A stretch of 64,000 nucleotides of DNA from Pseudomonas cichorii (lineage in GTDB: Bacteria > Pseudomonadota > Gammaproteobacteria > Pseudomonadales > Pseudomonadaceae), in assembly GCF_018343775.1 (NCBI RefSeq), contig NZ_CP074349.1:2656001-2720000 (forward strand), in the 5' to 3' direction. This document shows, piece after piece, positions 8,200 through 17,726 of this stretch. The notes under the pieces are model-generated. The model was not told the origin of the DNA. It made no database searches and saw only the letters and a list, made by a program, of their open reading frames with translations. The stretch's first letter is position 1. Every line of letters starts with the position of its first letter. A program made the translations under genes and the position numbers.

Positions 8200-8769
8200 T
8201 CACAACCCCACCTTATAAACAACCTGCCCCCGCTCCAGCGGATCCGGATGACACTCAAACCCCAACGACCGCGCCAGATTAAACATCCTTGCATTCTTCA
8301 CCGCGTCTATCGAAAACATCCTATAAAACCCGTTCAACCGCGCAGCATTCATAAGGTGCTGCATCAGCAATTTGCCCAGCCCGCGGTCTTGCCATTTTTC
8401 GGCGACCACGACGGCGCATTCGCAGCAGGAGTCGCCTTCTGTCGCGGCGTAGCGGCTCAGGCCTATTTCGGTCAGTTGGTTGTTGTCTTCCATGATCAGG
8501 GCGACGTAGGTCATGCGTTGTTGGTAGTCGGTGTCCATGATCTGGTCGAGGGCCAGCGGGGCGTGGTCGTTGTTGGGGGAGAGGAAGCGGAAGTGCTGTG
8601 TCTGTGGCGACAGGCGTGTGATGAATTCGAATGCTCGTTGCCGGTCGTCTTCCTGGATCGGTCTGATCAGCAGGTGGGTGCCGTCGCTCAGTTCTTCGAT
8701 CCAGTGGATGAAGCGCAGCTCAGGGGCGTAGAGGTCGTCGCTGATCGAGTCGCTGGTGACGGTGTTCAT
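8200..8769 (-). CDS. GNAT family N-acetyltransferase
   Basis: The protein is 189 residues. The C-terminal two thirds follow the GNAT fold: an acceptor-side strand (LLIRPIQEDDRQRAFEF), then the acetyl-CoA pyrophosphate loop (V-V-V-A-E-K-W-Q-D-R-G-L-G-K-L-L, residues about 120-135) and a terminal strand with LGFE. An AGGG ribosome site lies six bases before the ATG. It marks the return to core-like GC-rich sequence at the end of the CDI region and is divergent from the LysR gene. The substrate is not evident; similar stand-alone Pseudomonas proteins resemble the acetyltransferase part of PatZ-like enzymes. Confidence 0.8.
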   Translation of the reverse strand: MNTVTSDSISDDLYAPELRFIHWIEELSDGTHLLIRPIQEDDRQRAFEFITRLSPQTQHFRFLSPNNDHAPLALDQIMDTDYQQRMTYVALIMEDNNQLTEIGLSRYAATEGDSCCECAVVVAEKWQDRGLGKLLMQHLMNAARLNGFYRMFSIDAVKNARMFNLARSLGFECHPDPLERGQVVYKVGL

Positions 8770-8955
8770 GTCTATCCCTTGGGGCCGTGCGTCGATTGAG
8801 CAGGCGGTTTACCTATCTTTTACGCTTCGGCACCTTCAGGTCATGATCCAGATCAATACTTCTGTTTGCCCTGTCTGCGTGTAGACTGCCTGCCGTTTGT
8901 TCATCGCAGTCTTTGCCTGATGGACGTTTCCACTTCATTGATTCAAGGCGTGCAT

Positions 8956-9906
8956 ATGGATCTGCGACAACTCGAGGCTTTTGCGGCTGTCATGTCGGCG
9001 GGCAGTGTGACGGCGGCGGGGAAGATGCTGGGGCGTTCGCAACCCTCGGTGACCCGTGCCATCCAGGAGTTGGAGCAGGAGCTGGGTTTTGCCTTGTTCG
9101 AGCGCAGTGGGCCGAAGGTCACGCCTTCGCAGAAAGCGTTCATGATGTATGCCGAGGTGGAGAGTGCATTGCTGGGTATTCGCAATATCCGGCAGCGCGC
9201 GCAGCATATTGCGCTGGACGAGAACCGGCAGATCAAGCTGGTGGCGATACCGGCGCTGGCGGCGGGTTTGTTGCCGCTGGCCTTGTCCCGTTTGCCGGAT
9301 GATCTGCGCCCGCAGCATATCCAGTTGCACAGTATGTCTCCTGAAAATGTCGTGCAGGCGGTGCTTTCCAAGACCATGGACCTGGGCGCAGTCAGCCTGC
9401 CGCTGGAGCATCGGGGGCTGGATATTCACTGGATCGGTGAGTCGCCTTGTGTGGCGGTGCTGGCTGCGGATTCGCCGCTGGCCCGTTTCGATGTCTTGCC
9501 GATGCAGGTTCTGGCCAGTCAGACGCTGATTACCATGTCCAACCCTTATCGTTTTCGACGTCGTATCGACAAGGCTTTTCAGGATGTCGGCGGCGCTGTT
9601 CCGCACATGCTCGATACCAATACTTCGCTGATTGCCATGCAGATGGCGCGGGTGGGGCTGGGTGTGGCGCTGGTCGATCCTTTCACTGCGCTGGGCGTGC
9701 CTGTAGAAGGCGTGGTCGTGCGACCGATGGAATGCAATATTCCGTTCTTTTTCGGTCTGGTTTCGGCGTTTGCCAGCCCGTTGTCAGATGTGGCGCAGGC
9801 GCTGGTGACGGAGCTTGCTGCATCGGCTCAGGCCTTGCTGCCCTCCGTGATCATGCATGCCCCGAGCGAGCATGACGCTCTTTTGCAGAGCATTTACGCC
9901 GGTTGA
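8956..9906 (+). CDS. LysR-family transcriptional regulator
   Basis: The start at 8956 gives a 316-residue protein of normal LysR length beginning MDLRQLEAFAAV. The frame extends upstream to 8866 but that part is not LysR-like. Winged helix-turn-helix at residues 1-60 (SVTAAGKMLGRSQPSVTRAIQELE), followed by a type-2 periplasmic-binding-fold effector domain from about residue 90. It stands 212 bases upstream of the flavoprotein/ABC importer operon, in the same direction, and is the natural candidate to regulate it. The ligand is unknown. Confidence 0.85.
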   Translation: MDLRQLEAFAAVMSAGSVTAAGKMLGRSQPSVTRAIQELEQELGFALFERSGPKVTPSQKAFMMYAEVESALLGIRNIRQRAQHIALDENRQIKLVAIPALAAGLLPLALSRLPDDLRPQHIQLHSMSPENVVQAVLSKTMDLGAVSLPLEHRGLDIHWIGESPCVAVLAADSPLARFDVLPMQVLASQTLITMSNPYRFRRRIDKAFQDVGGAVPHMLDTNTSLIAMQMARVGLGVALVDPFTALGVPVEGVVVRPMECNIPFFFGLVSAFASPLSDVAQALVTELAASAQALLPSVIMHAPSEHDALLQSIYAG

Positions 9907-10022
9907 AGCCCGGCAGCGAGCGTCGTGCTTATGCGACTTTCTGATTTCTTATCGTTTTAAGCTATATCAATATTCATTTTTTGCCGTTGTAGTAATAAAT
10001 ATCAGCTTTTAGTATTCGTTTT

Positions 10023-10049
10023 TTGAATTCATAAGCCTTATGAATTCAA
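10023..10049. promoter_or_regulatory. Perfect 13-bp inverted repeat, candidate operator
   Basis: TTGAATTCATAAG and its exact complement flank a single central C, giving a 27-base palindrome. It sits in AT-rich sequence 70 bases before the start of the flavoprotein gene and 116 bases after the LysR gene. The A-T-A-A-G-N-C-T-T-A-T core fits a dimeric regulator site. It lacks a run of T, so a terminator is less likely. Binding by the adjacent LysR protein is an inference. Confidence 0.5.
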
Positions 10050-10118
10050 TAATTGTGAGTTTGGAGCGTTTTTTGTATGGATTCGCTCTATCCATGATCT
10101 TCAGCACGAGTACTGAAA

Positions 10119-11579
10119 ATGTCCGATACAAACGCACCGATTGGGCTTGCCGCCTTGCAGGCCCGTCTCAAGCAGGATCTGGAGTGGCTGGATCTGCCAG
10201 CCTCACCCTGGGTCAAGCCGCGTTTGCATGAAGGCGCTCCAGTACTGGATGTCGCGATCATCGGTGGTGGCATGGCTGGTCTGGCACTGGCGGCGGAGTT
10301 GCGTCATCTGGGTGTGGTGACGACGATTTTCGATCAGTCCCCGACCGGTTTCGAAGGCCCGTGGGCAACCACTGCGCGCATGGAAACCCTGCGTTCGCCC
10401 AAACAACTGACCGGTCCGGCACTGGGTTTGCCTGCCCTGACATTTCGTGCCTGGTTCGAGGCGCAGTTCGGGCTTGAGGCCTGGAATGCGCTGGACAAGA
10501 TCCCGCGTCTGCAATGGGCGGATTACCTGCGTTGGTATCGCAAGGTGCTGGATCTGGATGTGCGCAACGAGCATCGGGTCAGCCGGGTCCAGCCTCGCGC
10601 CGATGGTCTGGTCGAACTGGATATCGTCAGCCCCGGCCACAATCAGCACTATGTGGCCCGGCATGTGGTGCTGGCGACCGGGCGCGATGGCTTGGGCGGG
10701 CCTTGGGTGCCGGATTTTGCTCGTGAGCTGCCGCGCCAGGTCTGGGCGCACTCGGCCGATGGTTTGCAGGATGACTGGTTTGTCGGCAAGCGGGTGGCGG
10801 TGATCGGTGGCGGTGCTTCGGCCATGGACAGTGCCGCCACGGCGATTGAGGCGGGTGCGCAGAAGGTCGACTTGCTGATTCGTCGCGCAGAGTTGCCACG
10901 GGTCAACAAGGGCAAGGGCGCAGGCAATCCGGGGATGACCCACGGTTACTGGCGTTTGCCGGACAGCTGGAAATGGCGCATCCGCCGCTACCTCAATACC
11001 CAGCAAGTGCCGCCTCCCCGTGGCAGCACACAGCGTGTTTCCCGTTCACCTGACTCTCGTTTCCTGCTCAACAGCCCGATTGTTTCGGTTCGGCAGAACG
11101 AGTCCGGCGCGCTGGTAGTGCGCACGCCCAATGCGAAGCTGGAATACGATTTTCTGGTGTTTGCCACAGGCTTTCGGACGGACTTCAACTTGCGTCCCGA
11201 GTTTGCTTCTTTCGCAAAGCATATTCAGGTCTGGAGCGACCGCTTCGAGGTGCCTGAGGATGAGTTCGATGCCGAGCTTTGCTCTCTGCCGGATCTGGGG
11301 ACCTGCTTCGAGTTCCAGCAGAAAACCCCCGGCGCATGCCCGGGGATCGAGAAGATTCACTGCTTCAATTACCCGGCAGCCCTGAGTTACGGGGCGGTAT
11401 CCGGGGACATTCCGGCCATCAGCGAAGGCGCCAAGCGCCTGGCTCATGGGCTGGCAGGGCAGTTGTTCAACGAGGACATCGATTTGCATTTTGCCGCCAT
11501 GCAGAGCTACAACGAGCCCGAATTGCTGGGCGACGAATGGGTCGCCGGTGCGCCCACAGCCCAAGAGCTGCTCGGATGA
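10119..11579 (+). CDS. FAD/NAD(P)-dependent flavoprotein oxidoreductase
   Basis: This 486-residue cytosolic protein has two dinucleotide-binding motifs: GGGMAGLALAAEL near residues 48-60 for FAD, and VIGGGASAMDSAA near 227-240 for NAD(P)H. It also has an ATG-like segment (VFATGFRTDFN) near 347-357. This layout is that of flavin-containing and Baeyer-Villiger-type monooxygenases and related 'TrkA-like' flavoproteins. It is the first gene of an operon: its stop overlaps the ABC permease start (ATGA). The likely role is oxidation of the compound imported by the ABC system, but the substrate cannot be named. Confidence 0.75.
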   Translation: MSDTNAPIGLAALQARLKQDLEWLDLPASPWVKPRLHEGAPVLDVAIIGGGMAGLALAAELRHLGVVTTIFDQSPTGFEGPWATTARMETLRSPKQLTGPALGLPALTFRAWFEAQFGLEAWNALDKIPRLQWADYLRWYRKVLDLDVRNEHRVSRVQPRADGLVELDIVSPGHNQHYVARHVVLATGRDGLGGPWVPDFARELPRQVWAHSADGLQDDWFVGKRVAVIGGGASAMDSAATAIEAGAQKVDLLIRRAELPRVNKGKGAGNPGMTHGYWRLPDSWKWRIRRYLNTQQVPPPRGSTQRVSRSPDSRFLLNSPIVSVRQNESGALVVRTPNAKLEYDFLVFATGFRTDFNLRPEFASFAKHIQVWSDRFEVPEDEFDAELCSLPDLGTCFEFQQKTPGACPGIEKIHCFNYPAALSYGAVSGDIPAISEGAKRLAHGLAGQLFNEDIDLHFAAMQSYNEPELLGDEWVAGAPTAQELLG

Positions 11580-12550
11580 TCGGCTGGGCTGTGCGGCGTC
11601 TGGTTCAGTCGCTGCTGGTGGTGTTGCTCATGACGCTGGTGGTGTTCATCGGCCTGAATGCCATTGGTAATCCGATGGACATTCTGGTGGGTGAGGACCT
11701 GAATCAGGCCGAGCGTCTGGCGGCTATCGCACACCTCGGGCTGGACAAGCCGCTGTGGCAGCAATACCTGCTGTTCCTCAAGGGCGCGGCGAGCGGCAAT
11801 CTCGGCCAGAGTTTCGTCTATCACGAAGATGCCATGCGCCTGATTCTGCAACGCCTGCCTGCCACGTTCGAGCTGGCGTTCAGTGCCCTGTTCCTGGCGG
11901 TATTGCTGGGTGTGCCGCTGGGCATGTTCGCGGGCACTTATCCCGATCACCCGGTCTCGCGGGTAATGATGGCCACCAGCATTGTGGGCTTCTCGCTGCC
12001 AGCGTTCTGGGTGGCGCTGATGATGATCATGCTGTTCTCGATCCACCTGGGCTGGCTACCAGCCAGCGGGCGTGGGGAGACTCGCGAGTTTCTTGGCGTG
12101 CAGTGGTCGTTCCTGACGCTGGATGGCCTGCAACACCTGATTCTTCCGGCGCTCAACCTGGCGCTGTTCAAGATTTCCCTTGTGCTGCGCCTGACTCGTG
12201 CCGGTGTGCGCGAAGTGTTGCCCCAGGAGTTCGTCAAGTTCGCCCGTGCCAAGGGCCTGTCGCCGATGCGGGTGATGTGCATGCATGTGATGCGCAACAC
12301 CATGATCCCGCTGGTGACAGTGCTGGCAATGGAGCTGGGGTCGACCATCGCCTATGCCGTGGTGACCGAAAGTATCTTTGCCTGGCCGGGTGCCGGGAAG
12401 CTGATTCTGGACAGTATCAATATGCTGGATCGCCCGGTTGTCGTGGCTTATCTGATGGTGGTGGTCGTGATTTTCGTGGTGCTCAATCTGATCGTCGATG
12501 CGTTGTATTACCTGCTTGATCCGCGTGTGCGCATCGAGGCTGGCCGATGA
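11576..12550 (+). CDS. Oligopeptide/nickel-type ABC transporter permease (DppB-like)
   Basis: This 324-residue inner-membrane protein has an N-terminal membrane helix (LLVVLLMTLVVFIGL), the GNLGQSF motif near residue 78, and five further membrane spans. The EAA loop that docks the ATPase is at about 208-230 (EFVKFARAKGLSP). The start overlaps the flavoprotein stop, and its own stop overlaps the next permease, so translation is coupled. It pairs with the following DppC-like protein to form the channel. Confidence 0.9.
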   Translation: MIGWAVRRLVQSLLVVLLMTLVVFIGLNAIGNPMDILVGEDLNQAERLAAIAHLGLDKPLWQQYLLFLKGAASGNLGQSFVYHEDAMRLILQRLPATFELAFSALFLAVLLGVPLGMFAGTYPDHPVSRVMMATSIVGFSLPAFWVALMMIMLFSIHLGWLPASGRGETREFLGVQWSFLTLDGLQHLILPALNLALFKISLVLRLTRAGVREVLPQEFVKFARAKGLSPMRVMCMHVMRNTMIPLVTVLAMELGSTIAYAVVTESIFAWPGAGKLILDSINMLDRPVVVAYLMVVVVIFVVLNLIVDALYYLLDPRVRIEAGR

Positions 12551-13452
12551 GTCAGGTACAGGTCGCACGCCTGCACGTGCAATCGCCATGGCGGCTCGGT
12601 GCTGTGGAGTTTTCCCGTTCCTATACGGCCATGTTCGGTCTGCTGGTGCTGCTGGTCATCATGCTGATGGCGGCACTGGCGCCGTGGATCGTGTTTCAGA
12701 ATCCCTATGACCTGATGCAGCTCAATGTGCTGGATGCACGCCTGCCGCCGGGCAGTGAAAACCTCGACGGTGGCTACACCTATTGGCTGGGCACTGACGG
12801 CCAGGGCCGTGATCTGCTGTCGGCGATCATCTACGGGCTGCGTATCAGCCTGTGGGTCGGTATCGGTTCTGCACTGATTGCCGCTGCCGTTGGCACCTTG
12901 CTGGGTTTGCTGTCGGCTTATGTCGGCGGCTGGCTCGATGCCTTGTTGATGCGTCTGGTGGATCTGCTGCTGTCTTTCCCTGTCATTCTCATGGCGTTGA
13001 TGATTCTGGCCTGGCTGGGCAAGGGCGTCGGCAATGTGATGCTGACGCTGGTGCTGCTCGAATGGGCCTATTACGCCCGTACCGCCCGTGGGCAGGCCTT
13101 GACCGAAAGCCGTCGCGAGTACGTCGATGCGGCGCGGGGGCAGGGGATCGGTTCATGGCGGATCGTCGTGCGGCATATCCTGCCCAACTGCCTGCCGCCG
13201 CTGATCGTGATCGGCGCCTTGCAGATTGCCAGGGGCATCACGCTGGAGGCGACCTTGTCGTTCCTGGGGCTTGGCGTGCCGATTACCGAACCGTCACTCG
13301 GGCTGCTGATTGCCAACGGCTTCCAGTACATGCTCAGCAACGAATACTGGATCAGTTTCTTTCCGGGGCTGGCGCTGCTGATCACCATTGTGGCCATCAA
13401 TCTGGTGGGTGATCGTTTGCGTGATGTCTTGAACCCGAGGTTGCAACGATGA
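12547..13452 (+). CDS. Oligopeptide/nickel-type ABC transporter permease (DppC-like)
   Basis: The protein is 301 residues. An N-terminal cytoplasmic segment is followed by one span, the extracytoplasmic loop with LGTDGQGRD (residues about 82-90, typical of DppC/OppC) and five further spans. The EAA loop (EYVDAARGQGIGSWRI) contacts the ATPases. It overlaps the neighbouring genes by four bases on both sides. It is the second half of the membrane channel. Confidence 0.9.
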   Translation: MSQVQVARLHVQSPWRLGAVEFSRSYTAMFGLLVLLVIMLMAALAPWIVFQNPYDLMQLNVLDARLPPGSENLDGGYTYWLGTDGQGRDLLSAIIYGLRISLWVGIGSALIAAAVGTLLGLLSAYVGGWLDALLMRLVDLLLSFPVILMALMILAWLGKGVGNVMLTLVLLEWAYYARTARGQALTESRREYVDAARGQGIGSWRIVVRHILPNCLPPLIVIGALQIARGITLEATLSFLGLGVPITEPSLGLLIANGFQYMLSNEYWISFFPGLALLITIVAINLVGDRLRDVLNPRLQR

Positions 13453-14447
13453 GCGCGCCTGAAGTGTCTCTGGCGCAACCGACTCTGGATGTGCGCAACC
13501 TCTGTACGTCGTTCGATACCCGGGCGGGCATTCTGCCTGCCGTGCGCGATGTTTCTCTGCGCCTGCAACCGGGGCGGATTCTCGGTCTTGTGGGCGAGTC
13601 GGGTTCCGGCAAGTCGGTGACCGGTTTTTCCATTCTCGGGCTGGTCGATGCGCCGGGGCGTATCAGCGGTGGTGAAGTGGTGTTTCAAGGTCGCGATCTG
13701 ACGAAGCTGAGCGCTTCGCAGTTGCGCAGCCTGCAAGGCAATCGCATTGCGATGATCTTTCAGGACCCGATGATGACCCTCAATCCGGTCCTGCGCATCG
13801 ATACGCAAATGATCGAAGCGGTGCAGGCTCATCGCCCGATGGGGCGTCGCGAGGCGCGTCAGCATGCCAGTGACACCTTGGCGCTGATGGGAATTCCCAG
13901 CCCTGACGAGCGCTTGAATGCCTATCCGCATCAGCTCTCCGGTGGCATGCGCCAGCGGGTGGCGATTGCCATTGCCCTGTTGCACGCACCGGACCTGATT
14001 ATCGCCGACGAGCCGACCACGGCGCTGGACGTGACCATTCAGGCGCAGATCCTCAGCGAGGTGCAAAAGCTTGTGCGTCAGCAAGGAACCTCCCTGATCT
14101 GGATTACCCATGACCTTTCAGTGGTGGCCGGTCTGGCGGATGACATCGCCGTGATGTATGCCGGTCGTATCGTCGAGCAAGGCCCGGTATCGGCGGTGCT
14201 GGATCGTCCACAGCATCCTTACACCCAGGGCCTGATCGACAGCCTTCCGAGCCGTAACAAGCGTGGTCAGCGTCTGCGCCAGATCCCCGGCATGGCACCG
14301 GATCTGTTGTCGATGCCGACCGGTTGCGCCTTTGCTGCACGTTGCTCCCGAGCGAGCAATCAGTGCGAGCAGGAACCACACAGTCGCGAAATCGAAGCGG
14401 GTCGTCTGGTCCGTTGTTTTCACCCGGGAGCTGCCGATGAGTATTAA
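13449..14447 (+). CDS. ABC transporter ATPase (DppD-like)
   Basis: The protein is 332 residues. Walker A GESGSGKS at residues 49-56, signature LSGGMRQRV near 160, Walker [13 protein letters not shown] near 180, and the H-loop THD shortly after. The C-terminal oligopeptide/dipeptide ATPase extension is present, with the Cys-rich region [18 protein letters not shown] that in relatives binds an iron-sulfur cluster. It overlaps the DppC-like gene by four bases and the next ATPase by eleven. One of two ATPases that power the importer. Confidence 0.9.
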   Translation: MSAPEVSLAQPTLDVRNLCTSFDTRAGILPAVRDVSLRLQPGRILGLVGESGSGKSVTGFSILGLVDAPGRISGGEVVFQGRDLTKLSASQLRSLQGNRIAMIFQDPMMTLNPVLRIDTQMIEAVQAHRPMGRREARQHASDTLALMGIPSPDERLNAYPHQLSGGMRQRVAIAIALLHAPDLIIADEPTTALDVTIQAQILSEVQKLVRQQGTSLIWITHDLSVVAGLADDIAVMYAGRIVEQGPVSAVLDRPQHPYTQGLIDSLPSRNKRGQRLRQIPGMAPDLLSMPTGCAFAARCSRASNQCEQEPHSREIEAGRLVRCFHPGAADEY

Positions 14448-15444
14448 CCAGACGCCCATCGTCGAATTGAGCCAGGTCAGTAAAACCTTCGGTAAGCGCA
14501 ATAACGACAGCACCTTGAATCAGTGGCTGCAACGCATGCAGTGGACCAGGCCATCAGCCGTGACCCATGCGGTGGATCGCGTCGATTTGCGGATCAACCG
14601 TGGCGAAGTCGTTGGGCTGGTGGGCGAGTCTGGCTGCGGCAAGTCAACGCTGGGCCGCATGGTGGCCGGGTTGCTGCCCGTATCCTCCGGGACCGCTTCC
14701 ATCGACGGCAAGCGCCTTGAGGACCTGACGGCCGAGGAGCGTCTGGCGGCGCGCCTGAAGATTCAGATGATTTTCCAGGACCCGTCTTCCAGCCTTAATC
14801 CGCGCCTTCGGGTCGACCAGATTGTCGGGGAGGGCGCCTTGCTGCATGGTCTGACCGACAAGGCCGGGTTCGACGATTATGTCAGTGCGCAATTGCAGCG
14901 TGCGGGTCTGAGCCCGCAACTGCGCCAGCGTTACCCGCATCAGTTCAGCGGTGGCCAGCGTCAGCGCATCGGCATTGCCCGGGCCTTGGCGGTACAGCCG
15001 CAGCTTCTGGTGTGCGACGAGTCGGTGGCGGCGCTGGACGTGTCCATTCAGGCGCAGATCCTCAACCTGTTCATGGACCTGCGCGATGAGCTGGGCCTGA
15101 CCTATCTGTTCATCAGCCACGATCTCGGCGTGGTGGAACACCTCTGCGACCGCGTGGTGGTGATGTATCTGGGGCGGGTGGTAGAGAGCGCCAGTGTCGA
15201 TGACCTGTTTGCACGAGCCAATCACCCTTATACCCAGGCCCTGCTGGCGCAGATTCCGCGCTTTGATGTTCGCAGTGCCCGTTATGACGCGATAAAAGGG
15301 GAAATCCCCAGCCCGCTGAACCCGCCTGCCGGGTGTCATTTCCATCCTCGCTGTCCGCATGCCACGGCGCGCTGCCGCGAGGAAGTTCCAACGCTCAGGG
15401 AGGTTGCACCCGGCCACCTGAGCGCCTGTCACCTCAATGAATAG
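14437..15444 (+). CDS. ABC transporter ATPase (DppF-like)
   Basis: The protein is 335 residues, taking the ATG at 14437 inside the end of the preceding ATPase gene. Walker A GESGCGKS, signature FSGGQRQRIGIARAL, and Walker B CDESVAALDVSIQAQ, the variant typical of DppF/OppF. It also carries the C-terminal Cys motif (GCHFHPRCPHATARC). The N-terminal insert (KRNNDSTLNQWLQRM) is slightly longer than usual. It is the partner ATPase of the DppD-like protein. Confidence 0.9.
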   Translation: MSINQTPIVELSQVSKTFGKRNNDSTLNQWLQRMQWTRPSAVTHAVDRVDLRINRGEVVGLVGESGCGKSTLGRMVAGLLPVSSGTASIDGKRLEDLTAEERLAARLKIQMIFQDPSSSLNPRLRVDQIVGEGALLHGLTDKAGFDDYVSAQLQRAGLSPQLRQRYPHQFSGGQRQRIGIARALAVQPQLLVCDESVAALDVSIQAQILNLFMDLRDELGLTYLFISHDLGVVEHLCDRVVVMYLGRVVESASVDDLFARANHPYTQALLAQIPRFDVRSARYDAIKGEIPSPLNPPAGCHFHPRCPHATARCREEVPTLREVAPGHLSACHLNE

Positions 15445-15501
15445 CACCGAACGAGCGCTGCAATGCTGGCGCTCATTGCCATTACGCACAAGGAATAGCC
15501 C

Positions 15502-17067
15502 ATGAAACCACTTGTCCGTTCACTGTTGGCCTCGGCCCTGATCCTGGCCGCCGGCAGCGCAGCGGCGCAGAGTCTGCGTATCGGTTATGCCGATCCGGTC
15601 TCCTCGCTTGACCCGCAATTGAACAACTATGCCGGTGACCGCTCGGTTGCCCTGCATGCCTTCGAGTCGCTGGTCAATCGCCGTGACGACAAGACCCTGC
15701 CGGGTCTGGCGCAAAGCTGGAAAGTCCTGGACGACAAGACCTGGGAGTTCAACCTGCGCAAGGACGTCAAATGGCAGGACGGCAAGCCCCTGACCGCCGA
15801 TGACTTCGTGTTCTCCTTCGAGCGTGCCCGCAAGGTGCCGGGCAGCGTTGCGTCTTATGCAGGGGCCATGCGTACCGTTGAGTCGGTCACGGCCAAGGAT
15901 GATCACACCCTGATCATCAAGACCCTTACACCCAACGCTAACCTGCTGCCGGACGTGGATTCGATCTACATCGTCAGCCGCCACGTGGGTGCCGACGCGC
16001 AAAGCGCCGATTACAACAGCGGCAAGGCGATGGTCGGTACCGGGCCTTATCGCTTTGTGTCATTCGTGCCGGGCGATCGCACGATCTTCGAGCGCAATGC
16101 AGACTATTGGGGGCCGAAACCGCTGTGGGACAAAGTGGATTATCGCTTCATCTCCAACGCCGCGAGCCGTACGGCGGCCTTGCTGGCCGGTGATGTGGAC
16201 GTGATCGATAAGGTGTCGCCAACCGATGTGGAACGCCTGAAGAAAAGCCCGAATGTCAGTGTCTTCGCTTATCCGGGCCTGCGTGCCTTGCTGATTCAGC
16301 CAAGCTTCCGTGAAGGCCCCAACGAGTTCATTCGTGACAATGCCGGCAAGCCGCTGGCCGAGAACCCGCTGCGCGATGTACGAGTACGCAAGGCCTTGAA
16401 CCTGGCCATCAACCGCCAGGCGATTGTCGAGCGCATCATGCAGGGCACGGTGACCGAGGCCAATCAGTGGATGCCGGCCAAGACCTTTGGCTACAGCTCC
16501 GAGCTGAAGAACATCCCTTATGACCCGAAACAGGCCAAGGAGCTGCTGGCTCAGGCGGGCTTCCCCGAAGGCTTCCAGTTGACCGTGCACGTACCGGGCG
16601 ACCGTTACCCGCAGGCGCCGGAAACCCTGCAGGCGGTGGCGCAGTTCTGGTCGCGCATTGGCGTCAAGGTACAACTGGAAGTCCTGCCGTGGGCCGTTTA
16701 CGCAGGCAAGGCCAACAAGAACGAATTTGCGATCAGCGTGGTTGCCTGGGGTAACGGCACGGGCGAAGCCGCCTATGCACTGACCAACATCCTGACCACG
16801 GTGGACAGCGTCAAGGGTCGCGGTGCCTCCAACTGGGGTCATTACAGCAACCCGCTGGTGGATCAGGCGCTGGTTGATGCTACTTCCGAGTTCGACGATG
16901 CCAAGCGCCGGGCGATCCTGGAGCAGTCTGCCAAGGTGGTGGCTGACGATGTCGGCATCATCCCGCTGTTCCATTACCAGAACATCTGGGCTGCGCGCAA
17001 AGGCCTGAAAGTCGAGCCACTGGTCAGTGACCGCACTGCCGCGAGCATGGTGACCGAACAGCCTTAG
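15502..17067 (+). CDS. Periplasmic peptide/nickel-family solute-binding protein
   Basis: This 521-residue protein has a cleavable signal peptide (MKPLVRSLLASALILAAG, cut after AAA/Q near residue 23), so it is periplasmic. The rest is a family-5 solute-binding protein: ADPVSSLDPQLNNY, WKVLDDKTWEFNLRKDVKWQ and GTGPYRF are the family landmarks. It is read after the two ATPases with a 57-base gap. Gene order and the two downstream CMD proteins recall the conserved neighbourhood that TIGRFAM describes as KPN_01854-type binding protein with the Avi_7169 and Avi_7170 families. That assignment is from memory. Confidence 0.85.
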   Translation: MKPLVRSLLASALILAAGSAAAQSLRIGYADPVSSLDPQLNNYAGDRSVALHAFESLVNRRDDKTLPGLAQSWKVLDDKTWEFNLRKDVKWQDGKPLTADDFVFSFERARKVPGSVASYAGAMRTVESVTAKDDHTLIIKTLTPNANLLPDVDSIYIVSRHVGADAQSADYNSGKAMVGTGPYRFVSFVPGDRTIFERNADYWGPKPLWDKVDYRFISNAASRTAALLAGDVDVIDKVSPTDVERLKKSPNVSVFAYPGLRALLIQPSFREGPNEFIRDNAGKPLAENPLRDVRVRKALNLAINRQAIVERIMQGTVTEANQWMPAKTFGYSSELKNIPYDPKQAKELLAQAGFPEGFQLTVHVPGDRYPQAPETLQAVAQFWSRIGVKVQLEVLPWAVYAGKANKNEFAISVVAWGNGTGEAAYALTNILTTVDSVKGRGASNWGHYSNPLVDQALVDATSEFDDAKRRAILEQSAKVVADDVGIIPLFHYQNIWAARKGLKVEPLVSDRTAASMVTEQP

Positions 17068-17079
17068 TTATATGAGAGG

Positions 17080-17175
17080 GAGCGGATCGGGCGGCGCTCC
17101 GCTCATCCGCGACGACGTCACCGAAGGCGCCAGATGCTCTTGGGCCTCTCGCGAATAAATTCGCTCCTACTTGTT
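17080..17175. repeat. REP-type palindromic element
   Basis: A 7-bp inverted repeat GAGCGGA/TCCGCTC (17080-17104) is followed by CTCGCGAATAAATTCGCTCC near 17150-17170. The latter is the characteristic Pseudomonas REP palindrome. A close relative lies at 29905-29990. It separates the binding-protein gene from the CMD genes and could form a hairpin that shields the upstream mRNA. Confidence 0.7.
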
Positions 17176-17201
17176 AATTCATGATTTTGATGGGAATGAA
17201 T

Positions 17202-17726
17202 ATGACCTCAACTGTAGAACCGGGCCTCGATGTCCTGGATACCTTGCTGGGCATCGAGCCTGAAACCGGTCTGTACAAGGTGCGCCATGCCCGTGACAAA
17301 GTCGTGGCGGCAACGCAGGGCAGTCATGAGCTGTTTTTCGACCCGGCGCTTCAAGATAATCTGTCCCTCGTCGAGCGTCTGCTGGTGGCGTATTACGCCA
17401 GCCATCTGACACCAAACGCCTTGCTGGCAGGCTACTACCTTGAGCAGTTGCAGGTGCTGAATGTCGAATCGGAACTGGTGGCCGCCATTGATTCCGGCTC
17501 CATCGAAGCGCTCAGCGATGTGCGTCTGTCGGCGATTCTGGTGTTCACCCGGACCTTGATCGAGTCGCCGGTCGAAGGCGATCGTGCTGCTTTGCAGGTC
17601 CTGCAGGCCGCGGGTCTCTCTTCGTCTGAAATCGTGGTGCTGGCGCAGTTGATTGCGTTCCTGTCGTATCAGGTACGGCTGGCGGCCGGCCTTGGTGCCT
17701 TGTCAGCCATGGGAGAAGCACAATGA
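17202..17726 (+). CDS. CMD-domain protein (Avi_7170-like)
   Basis: The protein is 174 residues with the start at 17202, preceded by GGGA six bases upstream. ATGs at 17181, 17190 and 17196 are in frame but lack a ribosome site. It has an all-helical carboxymuconolactone-decarboxylase/AhpD-type fold (LVERLLVAYYASHLTPN) but lacks the CxxC pair used by AhpD peroxidases. By size and partner it matches the 'CMD domain protein, Avi_7170 family'. It overlaps the next gene by four bases. It probably pairs with the following protein in processing the imported compound. Confidence 0.65.
   Translation: MTSTVEPGLDVLDTLLGIEPETGLYKVRHARDKVVAATQGSHELFFDPALQDNLSLVERLLVAYYASHLTPNALLAGYYLEQLQVLNVESELVAAIDSGSIEALSDVRLSAILVFTRTLIESPVEGDRAALQVLQAAGLSSSEIVVLAQLIAFLSYQVRLAAGLGALSAMGEAQ

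Noticed and set aside
11279..11575. N-terminal extension of the DppB-like permease
   Set aside because: This part lies over the flavoprotein gene in another frame; the permease family start is at 11576.
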